47,500 bases of DNA from Dictyostelium firmibasis (taxonomy: Eukaryota > Evosea > Eumycetozoa > Dictyosteliales > Dictyosteliaceae): contig CM069767.1 of NCBI GenBank assembly GCA_036169595.1, positions 567,501-615,000 of the forward strand, given 5' to 3'. Below, one piece after another: positions 25,623 through 38,307 of the stretch (position 1 is its first letter; every line of letters starts with the position of its first letter). The notes below the pieces were generated by a model that did no database searches, was not told the DNA's origin, and saw nothing but the letters and a program-made list of their open reading frames with translations. The position numbers and the translations under genes are program-made.

Positions 25623-27401
25623 ATCATTTGTTTTAATAGTTTGATATAAGAAACCCATTGTTGAGATTGAGTCACCTAAACCAACAGTTTTTAAAGGAGA
25701 TTTACAAACTAAAACTGGAGATAAATGGAATTCATAACCAGAATCTTGCCATGTTGTAACAGGGGAAGATGGATTGATTACAATCGATTTTTTAGCACCA
25801 GGAGTATAACGGTAATCTACATCAACCGATAATGGTAACAATAATTCAACAGAATTAAAACGACAAGCTTGATAGGTAGCTTCAATTGAAGAAGCAGCAA
25901 CTGAAGAAGAAGTTAATTTTGGAGACCATTGTGAATAAGATTTAGTAATAATTAAATGAAATGATAAATAATGGAAATGAATTCTAGTTAGAGAACGTTG
26001 TTTTGGCATAGTTGGTATACCGAAATCGCTCATAATATTATCATCGATAGCATTTCCTTTTTTATCATTGGCATTAAAAGTAGATTCCATAATATGAATC
26101 AAAGCATTTACAACAACATTAACAGATGGTTCTTTAAAATCATCTAAACTAAATTCTTTACCACCAGTTGAAACATAAATGAAACCTAACTCTTGTTCAT
26201 TTAAACCGATAGAGTCAACGAATGGTATAATCTTTTTAGCCAATAAATTAATATATGATGGAGATGCAATAGATGCCAATTCTAAATGAATTGGTACATT
26301 TAAAGATGGATGATTTAAAAAGTTTGCAGGATCATTATTGTATGGTATTTGTTTCAAAAGATTAACCATATCATCTACACGTCTTTCTTGAGCTTCCTCT
26401 GTTAAAAGATGTAATCCAGATAAGAGTAAAAGATCAGGTTGTTTCTTTTCAATCTCTGTATGAAATGATTCCATTGTCATCAATTGTGAATTTGTATTAT
26501 CTCTTGATATAATGAAACGATTAGAACGTGGTGGTGAAACAGCACCCCAACTACTCTTTTTACTATACTCCATAATGAGATGAATCTCATCAAACTCTTC
26601 ACCATGCTCTGATTGGTAACCTATAATCGATACTTTGGGAGATAATAATTCTTTTAACTTCTTACCAATGATACCACCTAAATAGACATTACAACCATCG
26701 GCGACCAATCTATTGGCCATAATACCTGCATTACCACCAGTATAGAATTGTTTTGAATTTGATTGTAATGCTGCTGCTAAAATCGAATTAAAAGTATCTT
26801 CATCTTGAATCATACGCTCTGCTGCTGAACCACTCTTAAAATAATGTGAAAAAGTTTGTTCGAAATCATCTAATGATTTAATATACTCTTTAGACATTGG
26901 TCTGTGATGAATCGATGATTTCAATTTCAATTTCTCCATTAATTCAATTGCATCAACAACTAAATCTAAATTTGTATTATATCCAACTGCAATGGTTTTA
27001 TTCTTACATTGTTCATTCCATTCTTTATAATTTGTAATATCTTTTAATCCATTTTCAATTGATTTCATTAATTTTATATCATCATTTATTTTATGATTAT
27101 TATTATTAAAAGTTGTACTACTATTATTATTATTATTATTGTTTAAATTATTTCCATTATCGTATAATGGATTGATTCTAAGATATATATAAAATATAAC
27201 TAAAAATATAAAAAATACTACTAATCCTCCAAATTTTATGTTACTTAATGGTCTTTCAACTAAAACCTTTGGTTTATTGGCTTTTTGTTCAATCTTTTTT
27301 AATTTCTTTTTACTAATTTCATTGGAAGAATTTGAAGATTGTGTTGATGGACTACTGTTTCCAACTAATGGTGGTGAATTTTTTGTTTGTCTTTTACTCA
27401 T
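25617..27401 (-). CDS. adpgk: ADP-dependent glucokinase
   Basis: Single exon, 594 residues. The core matches the ADP-dependent sugar kinase family: AVGYNTNLDLVVDAIELM near the start, a ribokinase-like TGGNAGIMANRLV segment, GGIIGKKL, HLIMEYSKK, LLLSGLHLL, SIGLNEQELGFIY, and the catalytic C-terminal GLGDSISTMGF, where the Asp of GxGD is the general base. The enzyme phosphorylates glucose using ADP and releases AMP. A hydrophobic segment at about residues 56-74 (GLVVFFIFLVIFYIYL) suggests a signal anchor; animal ADPGK is ER-associated, so an ER location is plausible. Residues 1-55 are Ser/Lys-rich and a poly-Asn tract follows the anchor. Length is somewhat above the animal enzyme because of the N-terminal extension. 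Confidence 0.93.
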
Positions 27402-28083
27402 ATTATTATTTGTGAGAAAGTGTTCACAAAAAAAAAAAAAAAAAAAATTTTATGAACTTAAAAAAAATAATAAAAAAAAAAAAAAACAAAAAAAAAAATT
27501 GAGTTTATAAAAATAAACTCAATTTTTTTTTTTTTTTTTAAATGGGTCTATGATTTTCACTTATTTTTTTAAAAAAAAAAAAATAAAAAGTTCTTAAAAC
27601 TGATTCATTAATGAAATAAAAAAAATAAAAAATAAAAATATTTTTTATTAACATAAACTAATTAAAAAAAAATAAAAAAAACCAACACAAAATTATAGTT
27701 ATGTGTATATAAAAATATTTTTACATTTTTTTCTGAAATGAAAATTAATTTTTTTTTTTTTTTTTTTTGAAATTTTTTTTTTTATTTTTTAATTTTATTC
27801 AATTTTTTTTTTAATTTTTTTTTAATTTTTTAATTTTTTTTTTTTTTTTTTTTTTTGTTGTTGATCATCACCAAACTCAAAATTTTTAAATTAAAATTTT
27901 TTTTTTTAATTTTTTTTTTTTTTTTTTTTTTTTATCAAAATTAATTGTATATATATAATAGAAATAATAATAAATTAATAAATAAGATTAAATATAAATA
28001 TAAATATAAATATACACCTCAATTTTAACATATAGCAACGAATATAAATAAAAAATAATATATAAATAATAAATAGTAAAAAA
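27402..28083. promoter_or_regulatory. Divergent intergenic region (ADPGK / SEM1)
   Basis: About 680 bp of A/T runs between two divergent starts, with the 21-bp inverted repeat near the ADPGK side and a TATA-like stretch (ATATATATAA) at 27950-27959 about 125 bp before the SEM1 ATG. No coding frame. Confidence 0.5.
27488..27533. repeat. 21-bp perfect inverted repeat
   Basis: Arms 27488-27508 and 27513-27533 pair perfectly (core ATTGAGTTTAT / ATAAACTCAAT plus A/T run) around a 4-base loop. It lies 87 bp upstream of the ADPGK start, in the divergent region shared with SEM1. Confidence 0.85.
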
Positions 28084-28638
<555 letters not shown>

Positions 28639-28816
28639 ATTATCATAATAGAAATATAGGAATAATAAAATATAAAAAAAAAAAAATAAAAAAAAAAAAA
28701 ATAAAAATTAAAAGTATTGTAAAAAAAAAAAAAAATGGTAATAATAATTTTCATTTTAGTAGTAGTAGTAGTTAATAATATATTATTATTATTATTTCTA
28801 TAATGTTTATTAATAT

Positions 28817-30586
28817 TTAATTATCATTACTCCAAATTTTCCAAGTTTTATCAAAAGAAGTTGATAAAATTTTTGAGTTTGTTAAATCAATGGAAGTAAC
28901 TTTTGAAGAATGACCTTCTAATGTTGATAATAATTTCCATGTATTTGGTGACCAGGTTTTTATTTTACCATCAAAAGAACAAGTTGCTAAATAATCAGCA
29001 CAAATGACACCATTATTCGAGAGGACTGATGGTTGTTTTTGAAATTTAACACCAGAGACGATTGAATTATGAGCCAAGATTTGAGAGGCTTGTTCTTTTT
29101 TACGAATGTCCCAAATTATGACAGAGTTATCCTCTGATGAGGAGGCCACTTGATAGCCATTTGGTGACCAATCGACAGAGATTACTTGTTTGGAGTGACC
29201 TTGGAAATAGAGTATTGGACGACCACTTCTTAAATCCCAAATTCTAACCAATCCATCCTGTGAACCAGTTGCAATCAATGCGCCATCCGATTGTATAGCA
29301 ATACCCATAACACCATCACTATGTCCCTCTTGATCCAATAAACATTTACCGCCACTCTCTAAATCCCACATTCTCCAACTTTTATCATTACTACTAGTAG
29401 TTATATATCTACCACATGGATGAAATGAACATCTATTTACAACATCACTATGACCTTCTAATGATAGAATTGGTTGTGTTTCAATATTGGTAGTATTATT
29501 AATACTACTACTATAATCATCGTTATTGTTATCATAACTACCACTATCTAATAAAGACCATAATTTACATGTAGAATCGGCTGATGTTGTTGCAATATTT
29601 ACTAAATTATTTGAATAATTACCATCCATACCTGATAGAGGATGATATGCAATACAACTAACTCTTTGTGAATGACCAGTTAGAATTTGTTTTTTTTTAC
29701 CTGAAACACTCCATACCTTTGAAACACCACTCCATGATCCTATTGCAACATTGTCACCATTTGGTGAAAATACACCCATACTCAATGGTCTATCATCACC
29801 AACTTGACTAACTGATGAATAATAACTCTTTAACTCTTTAATTGTATATTCTAACTCCTTTTCAAATTCGGTTTTTGTTTTTATCATCATATTTAAATTT
29901 GAATAAACATCACCATCATCATCATCATCATCTATTTTCATATTATTATCATCTTGTTGTTGTTGTTGTTGTTGTTGTCTTTGTAATATTTTTTGTTGTA
30001 ATTGAATTTGTTTTTCTTCAAATTGATTCTTTAAATTTTCATTCTCTTTTTGTATTGTTAGTTCAAGTTGTCTTTGTTTTTTTAATTCTAATAATCTTTG
30101 TTGTGATTTCTTTAATGAATAGATTGCAATGTTAATTCTAGCCGCTTTTAATTCCTCGGTACCTTCTGTAAGGAAATTCTCTTCATCGCTATCCTCTAAT
30201 AGTTCCTCTTGTTCCTCTTGTTTTTTCTTTGAGATTAATAATGGTGTACCATCAAGAATATTTCTTTCAATTAATATCTCTCTTAATCTAGATCTTCTAT
30301 GTTCAGGTTTCTCTCCGAATAATATTATTGGCTCTGATAATTCTCGAAGTTTTAATTTCACTAAATTGTCAACTGTTGGTACTATAACTTGTTTCGCTCT
30401 TTTCTTTCTTTCATATTCGTCCAAAACTTTTTGGTGTTGTTCTTGTGATCTTTTTGTATGCTTTGAAAATGGTAAAAACTCTGGTTGCTCACCTTCTTCA
30501 TTATCATCTCCACCACTACCACCATCTTTTTTTTGTTTTATATCCTCTCTTTTAATTGCTCCAAAATATATCCTTTTATTATCCAT
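28817..30586 (-). CDS. prpf4: U4/U6 snRNP protein PRP4 (PRPF4), WD40
   Basis: Single exon, 589 residues. The N-terminal half has the PRP4/SFM signature: basic KRAKQVIVPTVDNLVKLKL followed by ELSEPIILFGEKPEHRRSRL and REIL, as in the splicing-factor motif of PRP4/PRP18-type proteins. A glutamine-rich coiled coil follows. The C-terminal ~320 residues hold seven WD40 repeats with clear GH...WD units, for example GHSDVVNRCSFHP, GHSDGVMGIAI, GHSKQVISVDWSPNG and WSPNTWKLLSTLEGHSSKV. PRP4 binds PRP3 and PPIH on the U4/U6 di-snRNP during spliceosome assembly in the nucleus. The gene is convergent with SEM1, 178 bp apart. A poly-Gln run and an Asp run between the two parts are typical species-specific inserts. 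Confidence 0.93.
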   Translation of the reverse strand: MDNKRIYFGAIKREDIKQKKDGGSGGDDNEEGEQPEFLPFSKHTKRSQEQHQKVLDEYERKKRAKQVIVPTVDNLVKLKLRELSEPIILFGEKPEHRRSRLREILIERNILDGTPLLISKKKQEEQEELLEDSDEENFLTEGTEELKAARINIAIYSLKKSQQRLLELKKQRQLELTIQKENENLKNQFEEKQIQLQQKILQRQQQQQQQQDDNNMKIDDDDDDGDVYSNLNMMIKTKTEFEKELEYTIKELKSYYSSVSQVGDDRPLSMGVFSPNGDNVAIGSWSGVSKVWSVSGKKKQILTGHSQRVSCIAYHPLSGMDGNYSNNLVNIATTSADSTCKLWSLLDSGSYDNNNDDYSSSINNTTNIETQPILSLEGHSDVVNRCSFHPCGRYITTSSNDKSWRMWDLESGGKCLLDQEGHSDGVMGIAIQSDGALIATGSQDGLVRIWDLRSGRPILYFQGHSKQVISVDWSPNGYQVASSSEDNSVIIWDIRKKEQASQILAHNSIVSGVKFQKQPSVLSNNGVICADYLATCSFDGKIKTWSPNTWKLLSTLEGHSSKVTSIDLTNSKILSTSFDKTWKIWSNDN

Positions 30587-31328
30587 TTTTATTTAAAATT
30601 TTTTTTTTTTTTTTTTTTTTCAACATAAAAAAAAAAAAAAAATGAAAAATAAAAAAAAAAAATTAAAAATATGATTTTTCATTGATATAATTCTGTCAAT
30701 AACAAAATAGGTTTATTTCTTTTCAAAGATTAAATTTGACTTGCTTATTTTAATTAAATTAAAAAATTATTAGAATTATAAAATTTATTGATGTTTAAAG
30801 CCTCAACTAAAATAATAAAAATAATATTATTTATTTTAGCTTTTTTTTTTTTTGACAAAAATATAAATAGGAAAAAATGTATTTAATTATGTTTTAAAAT
30901 AAAATTTTAATAAATAAAAAATAAAAAAATAAAGAAAAAAAAAAAATTATAATAATAAACTCAAATATTTCAAAATAACAAATCCCATATTATGTAATAA
31001 TTTTTTAATTCTTTTTTTTTTTACATGTTATTTCAAATTTTTTATATTTTTTTTAGTTTTTTAGTTTTTTTATTTTTCTTACAATCAAAGACACACAATT
31101 TCTTTCAAAATAAGGAAATTAAAAAAAAAAAAAAAAATTAAAAAAAATAAAAAATAAAAAATAAAAAAAAACTTTTTTTTTTTTCGTTTGTGCAGGATTA
31201 TTACGAAAAAAAAATTGTTTTTTTTTTTTTTTAGACCTTTTTTGAAACTATAATTATCATCATTTGTACATAAAAAATTATTAAAAGTTTTTTTTTTTTT
31301 TTAATATAAAAAAAAATAACATCTTTGG

Positions 31329-31361
<33 letters not shown>
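30587..31361. promoter_or_regulatory. Divergent intergenic region (PRP4 / Myb)
   Basis: About 775 bp between divergent starts. It is A/T-run sequence ending in a long A run that touches the Myb ATG. No gene visible. Confidence 0.5.
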
Positions 31362-32993
<1,632 letters not shown>

Positions 32994-33660
32994 ATTTGTT
33001 AGCAGGTAGTCAAAAAATAAAATAAAAATAAAAAAAAAATAAAAAAAATATAAATCAAAAAAAAATATTAAAATTAAATAAATTTGTATATATAATATAT
33101 ATAATTAGTAAAATTGTAATTTGGTTTTAATTTTTTTTTTTTTTTATAAAAATTATTTCCATTATCTTTCAAAAACAATTTCCTTTGATTCCTATCATTC
33201 TTTGGTTTTTTTAAAAAGTTTAAAAAATTATTAATATTATTTTTAATTTGGGGTTATTTATTATTTATTGTAATTTCACCAATGATATTAATAAGATTTT
33301 AATTTTTTTAATTTTTTTTTATTATAATTTTTGATTGATTGACTGATGAGATTTGAGATTCATTGAAAATTTTTTTTTTTTTGAAGAGAGGAGTACTCCC
33401 AATTACAGAAATTTTTTTTTTTTTTATTTTGCTTGTGATTGTGAAGAGATTTACCCCATTTGAACTTTTTTTTTTTTTTTTTTTAAAATAATAAAAATAA
33501 TAATTCAAACTGGAGATAAAATTGAGATTCTCAATATTTTGAAATTTATTTAATTTTAATTTATATTTTTAATTTTTTTTTTAATTATTGAAAATAATTT
33601 TCTTCTATAAATTGTAATTTTTTTTTTTTATTTATTATTTAAAAAAACAAATTAATAAAA
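32994..33660. other. Intergenic region (Myb / DdCAD-like)
   Basis: About 670 bp. Segments such as 33325-33400 (GATTGATTGACTGATGAG) have normal complexity but no open frame of note. The promoter of the DdCAD-like gene must lie in its right half. Confidence 0.55.
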
Positions 33661-34382
33661 ATGACATCTATTCCAGGTGAAAAACAAGCATGGCTCTTTA
33701 AGGATACCAATTTTGGTGAAACAAATTATAAATATCTTTTAAAAGCACCAACTAGATATTCAAATCAAGCAGGTGAATTAAGAAGTTTAAGAGTTGGTTC
33801 AGACTGTAAAGTTAACATTTGGACTGATTCAGGAAATTTGGTTACTTTGAAAACTGGTGAATACCCAGATTTATTTAATAACTCTGTACCAAATATTAAA
33901 ATCATTCAACCGTATGTATAAAAAGACCACCACTGCACATAAAATTTATTTTAATAATAACAATGAAACTAATTTTATATTTCTTTTTTTTTTTTGTGAT
34001 TTACATTTATAGACTTGAAGATAGATTTAAATTTTCAATTGATATTAAATTCAACCACACAATTCAAGGCAAACCAGCTGATAATTATGATTTGACAATT
34101 AAGCCATTACAATTTGAAAATACTGTAATTAAATCTGGTAGTCCAGATTATATGGGTGTACAAATACCAGAGCTTACACCACCAGATTCATTAATCGTCT
34201 CTCAAGTCTCTGTTAGAGAAGCTCCATGGCCACACCAAATCGTCGCTAATGGTAGTATATACTTTAAATACAATCCATCAAACAACACCATTACCTATGA
34301 AAAAACTGAAGGTTGGCCAATTAATATGGATATTGTCCAAAATGATACAACTGGTTTCACTATCACACTTAAAGGAGTATAA
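33661..34382 (+). CDS. DdCAD-1-like calcium-dependent cell adhesion protein
   Basis: Exons 33661-33911 and 34013-34382 (GTATGT donor, TTATAG acceptor, 101-bp intron) give 206 residues, close to the 213 of DdCAD-1. Similarity to DdCAD-1, from memory, runs the full length. In the N-terminal beta/gamma-crystallin-like domain, SLRVGSDCKVNIW matches SCLVGSNVRCNIW. In the C-terminal Ig-like domain, IPELTPPDSLIVSQVSVRE matches IPKLTPPDSEIVSHLTVRQ, and VANGSIYFKYNPS matches VVNGSVYFKYSPT. There is no signal peptide, as expected, since DdCAD-1 reaches the surface by contractile-vacuole export. DdCAD-1 mediates early Ca2+-dependent cell-cell adhesion. This looks like a paralogue and not DdCAD-1 itself. 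Whether it keeps calcium sites cannot be judged without alignment. Confidence 0.9.
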
Positions 34383-34743
34383 TAAAAAAGTGTAGTTTTT
34401 TTTTATTTTCCAAAAAAAATTAAAAAAAAAAAAAATATTGACCACAAAAGTAAAAATTATAAAAAAATAAAATAAAAAAAAAAATAAAAAATATGGTTTA
34501 ATATAAAAAAATTAGAAAAATAAAAAAAAATATACTGAAATATGTAACCAGTGGCATGTGGTGAATAAAAAGAGGAATAAATTTAATTTGTTTTTTTTTT
34601 GAAAATAAAAAAATTACCCCTTTTTATTTTTTTTCAGAAAAATGAAATTTTTTTTTTTTTTTTTTATTTTATCCAATTCAGTCTTAAAAACACTTGGTAC
34701 ATTTACAAATACATTCTACCAAATACTCTTATAAAACGAAAGG
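34383..34743. other. Intergenic region (DdCAD-like / eIF2D)
   Basis: About 360 bp, A/T runs, with a more mixed 34672-34743 segment just before the eIF2D ATG that is probably its core promoter and leader. Confidence 0.5.
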
Positions 34744-36770
34744 ATGTCAAGCAAAAGACATTTATTTAAGAATGCATTCACAGTATCAAGTCAATCAGTT
34801 ATGAGAGGAAGTGATGTTAAAAAATTAAAACAAAAGGTAATGGATAAATATAAAGGTGTTACGATTGAACAAATCGATTCATTAATTAATAAGAAAAAAG
34901 ATATTGGTATCGTAAAATTACCAAATAAAATTCAATTGATATCACATCAAAATGATCCGATCTTTTTTGAATTTAATGATGCAATCTATCCAACTGGTAT
35001 GTTTATTTTTTTTTCTCTCCTCTATCTCTATTTTTTAATTGAATACATTATATTAATTTATAAATCACCCCCTTTCCTCATTTTTTTTTAGTTTATACAT
35101 TTTTTAAGATACCAACATTTTTAACAGTAATTTATATATATCCACAAGTATACCACTACATTGAGAGTGGAGCGGATTTAATGTTTCAAGGTATTTTAAA
35201 TAAAAATGATGTACCAAAAGTTCAAGGATCATTGGTTTCAATTTGTTTAAGAGGTAGTAATTTCCCGATTGCATATGGTGAAACAATTCAAGATTTAACT
35301 ATCGTCAATACCGCCCTCACATCACCTGATACTACAATGCCAGAATATAAAGGTAAAGCAATATCAATCATTCATTATTTAAATGATAAACTTTGGGAAT
35401 ATGGTACAAAGAAATTACCTGATAATTTTAAATCAAAAGAATTTGAACAACAAGAAAATGATGACGATGATGAAGAAGATGATGAAGAAGATGGTGATGG
35501 TGACGATAGTAATAATAATAATAAATTTAAAGAGACAACAACCTCAACCTCAACAGCAACACCAAATACTCAATCTGATATTACAAACAATATGGATGGT
35601 TTAAAAATTAAAGATGTTAGTGATAATGATAGTGATAGTGATAGTGATAGTGATAAAGAAAATACTACAACTACTACAACAACCACCACAACAAAACCAA
35701 CACCAACAATTACAAAAGAAGAAATGGATGAAATATTATTAATTAGTTTTTTAGGAGCAATTAAAAAGGGTATTACAGATTCAGAATTACCAATGGTATT
35801 AAAGACAGTATTTACAAAGCATATGCTTTATTATCAACCAAAGGATAGATATGAAATTAGTATAAAGAAAAGTTCATATAAAAAAGTATCAGTTTTCTTA
35901 AAGGAGATGCAAAAACAAGGTTTCATCGAGTTAAAAGAACCAACACCAGGTAATATAGTTTTATCAAGAATTAATAGAAATAATCCAATATATGGTAGAT
36001 TTAAATTGGGTGAAATTGTAGGACCAACAATGAATCAAAATAATAGTGGCGATAACTCTGATGATGAAAATGGAGATGGTGATTCATCAGATGATGATGA
36101 TACTTTTGGTAGTACACAAAAAGAATTTATTCAAATTAAATGTATCAATGAAGTTTACTCAATGCCAAAACAATTAAAAGACTATTTAAATGAAAAAAAC
36201 TCATCACAAGAGGAGAAAGATTCAAATGATATAAAAAAGAAATATTATTTATCATCTGAAATTCAAAAATTAGTAAGCTCTTATATAATCGAGAATAAAT
36301 TAGAAGATCCTCAAAAAAGATCAAAAATTAAATTAGATACATTTTTAAATAAATTGGTACCAAATTCATTGATTCAAAAGAGTATGGATGTAAATGGGCT
36401 AATTGAAAAGAATAGTTACTTTATGGCATTTAAAGATCATTCATTAAAGAGATACTTGGAGATTAATAGAGTGGATGATTCAAAAGAATTTAAAGAATAC
36501 GATCAAATAGTAATTCAGGTTAAAAAGATTGCAAATAGATTCGTTATTTTGGTTTCAAATTTAGAATTATTCTCAATACCTATTAAAGAGTTGGCTAATG
36601 AAGGTCAAAAATTATTTGCTGCAAGTACTTCAATTGAAAAATTAAATTCTCAAAAATCAACATTAAAAATTCAAGGTAATGATCTAAATAGAGTTTCACA
36701 ACATATCCAAAAGAAATATAGTATACCAAAGAAATATATATCTGAAATTGATTTTAATAAAAAGAAATAA
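34744..36770 (+). CDS. eif2d: Translation factor eIF2D (ligatin family)
   Basis: Exons 34744-34996 and 35092-36770 (95-bp intron, GTATGT donor, TTTTAG acceptor) give 643 residues. Order of parts: N-terminal DUF1947-like region (MSSKRHLFKNAFTV), PUA domain across the splice join (YPTVYTFFKIP, GADLMFQGIL, YGETIQDL), acidic low-complexity insert, a winged-helix/SWIB-like middle (EMDEILLISFLGAIKKGI and KSSYKKVSVFLKEM), a second acidic insert, and a C-terminal SUI1 domain (VIQVKKIANRFVILVSNLEL, QKLFAASTSI, QHIQKKYSIPKKYI). eIF2D can deliver tRNA to the P site without eIF2 GTPase and helps recycle 40S subunits after termination. It acts in the cytosol on the ribosome. The Asp/Glu/Asn-rich inserts make it longer than the animal protein. 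Confidence 0.92.
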
Positions 36771-36891
36771 ATTTAAAAATAAACCCAAATAAAATTTTTT
36801 TTTTTTAAACCAATCTTTTATTATTTGTTTTTACTTTTAAAAAAAGTAGAATTACAATTGAGTTGGGAGAATAAATGATTAAGTTATCTAT

Positions 36892-37506
36892 TTAGTTTGT
36901 TGGTTGTGGAACTATATAACATTGACCATTTGAACTACAAGCATAACCAGAAGCACAGTTGAGAGTGTATTGGCATTTACCGTTGGTACATACATCAGTG
37001 GTACAAGCTCTATTATCATTGCAATTGGCATTGGATGTACAACTGGTTACACCATTAATTGCTGGATTTACAGTATATGAACAACCAAAAGTTTGTAAAC
37101 AATTGTCAATTGTTGCAATATTATTATCATTACAATTCAATGAAGTATGTATACAACCAGATGTAATATTACATGAATCAATTGTACATTTATTTAAATC
37201 ATCACAACCATTCCAATGACGGCCATATTCACAAGCAAAAGTTTCATAGTTACAGCTAACACTTGCACAAGGACTATATGATGGACTCTTTTTACAATTT
37301 CCAACACATTGTTTATATTCATTTGTAGATTCACAATCAACCCATTCATTATAAACATTAAAACAACTACCATAAAAATTATATGCTACAGTACATGGAT
37401 TATTATCATCTGGACAATCTTGACCATTAACTAAAATTCCAAAATTATTAAAAAATGTCATTGCAAGTAATGAAATTAAAATAATAGATGACATATTTGA
37501 CTTCAT
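36892..37506 (-). CDS. Small secreted cysteine-rich protein
   Basis: Single exon, 204 residues. A clear signal peptide covers about residues 1-28 (SIILISLLAMTFFNNFGILV, cleavage near VNG-QD). The mature part has more than 20 cysteines. It includes CTIDSCNITSGCIHT and CTTDVCTNGKCQYT, which fit the CTxDxCxxxxGC repeat common in Dictyostelium extracellular-matrix and spore-coat proteins. The protein is probably secreted and disulphide-bonded; a matrix or coat role is inferred. It has possible N-glycosylation at NIT. The gene is convergent with eIF2D (121 bp apart). About 220 bp upstream on its own strand there is a short mixed segment containing ACACCCCT and TATATAGG, which may be its promoter. 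Confidence 0.8.
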   Translation of the reverse strand: MKSNMSSIILISLLAMTFFNNFGILVNGQDCPDDNNPCTVAYNFYGSCFNVYNEWVDCESTNEYKQCVGNCKKSPSYSPCASVSCNYETFACEYGRHWNGCDDLNKCTIDSCNITSGCIHTSLNCNDNNIATIDNCLQTFGCSYTVNPAINGVTSCTSNANCNDNRACTTDVCTNGKCQYTLNCASGYACSSNGQCYIVPQPTN

Positions 37507-37715
37507 TTTTTTTTTTTCAAATTTTTATTATTATTTTATATTTTTATTATTTTTATTATTATTTTATTTGTTATTATTTTTTTTTGATAATTATAGTTTA
37601 ATTAAAATCATTTTATACTAATTTTAAAAAAAACTTTTTTTTTAATAAAATATAATTGAAAAAAAAAGATGTATCCATTGTTTTAAAAAAAATTTTAAAA
37701 GCCATCTAGTCAAAA

Positions 37716-37743
37716 TTAAAAGCCTATATAAGAGGGGTGTAAA
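37716..37743 (-). promoter_or_regulatory. Possible promoter element of the secreted Cys-rich gene
   Basis: On the minus strand this segment reads ACACCCCT followed by TATATAGG. C/A-rich ACACCC and G/T-rich elements are known control sites of developmentally regulated Dictyostelium genes (GBF-type and CA-rich boxes). The copy is single and about 210-240 bp upstream of the ATG, so this is only a candidate. Confidence 0.3.
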
Positions 37744-37800
37744 TTAAAAATATTTTTGAGTTTTAAAGAATATTTTCATCTGATCTTATTTGTTGTTAAA

Positions 37801-37917
37801 TAAAAAAAATGTTTAAAAAATATCATCAACAACAATTTAAAAAAGTTGTTTTTTTTTAAAATTTTTTAAAAACTTTTTTAAATTGTTGTTGATGATATTT
37901 TTTAAACATTTTTTTTA
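37801..37917. repeat. 47-bp perfect inverted repeat (long hairpin)
   Basis: The arms 37801-37847 and 37871-37917 are perfect reverse complements separated by a 23-base A/T spacer. The core ATATCATCAACAACAATTT / AAATTGTTGTTGATGATAT is of mixed sequence, so the pairing is not a mere A-run/T-run artefact. It lies between the secreted Cys-rich gene and the 3' end of the poly-Q orphan. Transcribed on either strand it would give a long perfect RNA stem. Confidence 0.95.
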
Positions 37918-38150
37918 CATAAACAAATGGATTACATTTGTAATTTGCAATAAGAATTAAATAATATAAACTAATTTGTTTTGAAAATAAAAAAATATTA
38001 TTCTTATTGAAAATGACATACTTTTTACATAACCAAATTTGTTTTTTTTTTTTTAATTTCTTTAATCTTATGTATTTATTATAAACAAAGACCGAATTTT
38101 AAAACATTTATTTATTAGTGTTATTATTGTTATTATTATTATTTAATGAT

Positions 38151-38247
38151 TTATATTGTTGCATTTATATCTGTGATGGATGGTGGTTTTGTTGATGTCT
38201 TAGAGTCGGTTTGAATCGGTTTAGATTTTTGTTGTTGTTGTTGTTGC

Positions 38248-38307
<60 letters not shown>

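Larger units (their letters stand above)
37507..38150. other. Intergenic region (secreted Cys-rich / poly-Q orphan)
   Basis: About 640 bp holding the promoter of the Cys-rich gene and the 47-bp inverted repeat. No coding frame. Confidence 0.6.

Noticed and set aside
35383-35604. Alternative plus-strand frame inside eIF2D
   Set aside because: Overlaps the acidic insert of eIF2D in another frame, with no independent support.
36959-37219. Plus-strand open frame over the secreted Cys-rich gene
   Set aside because: Shadow of the minus-strand gene, which has a signal peptide and a cysteine pattern.
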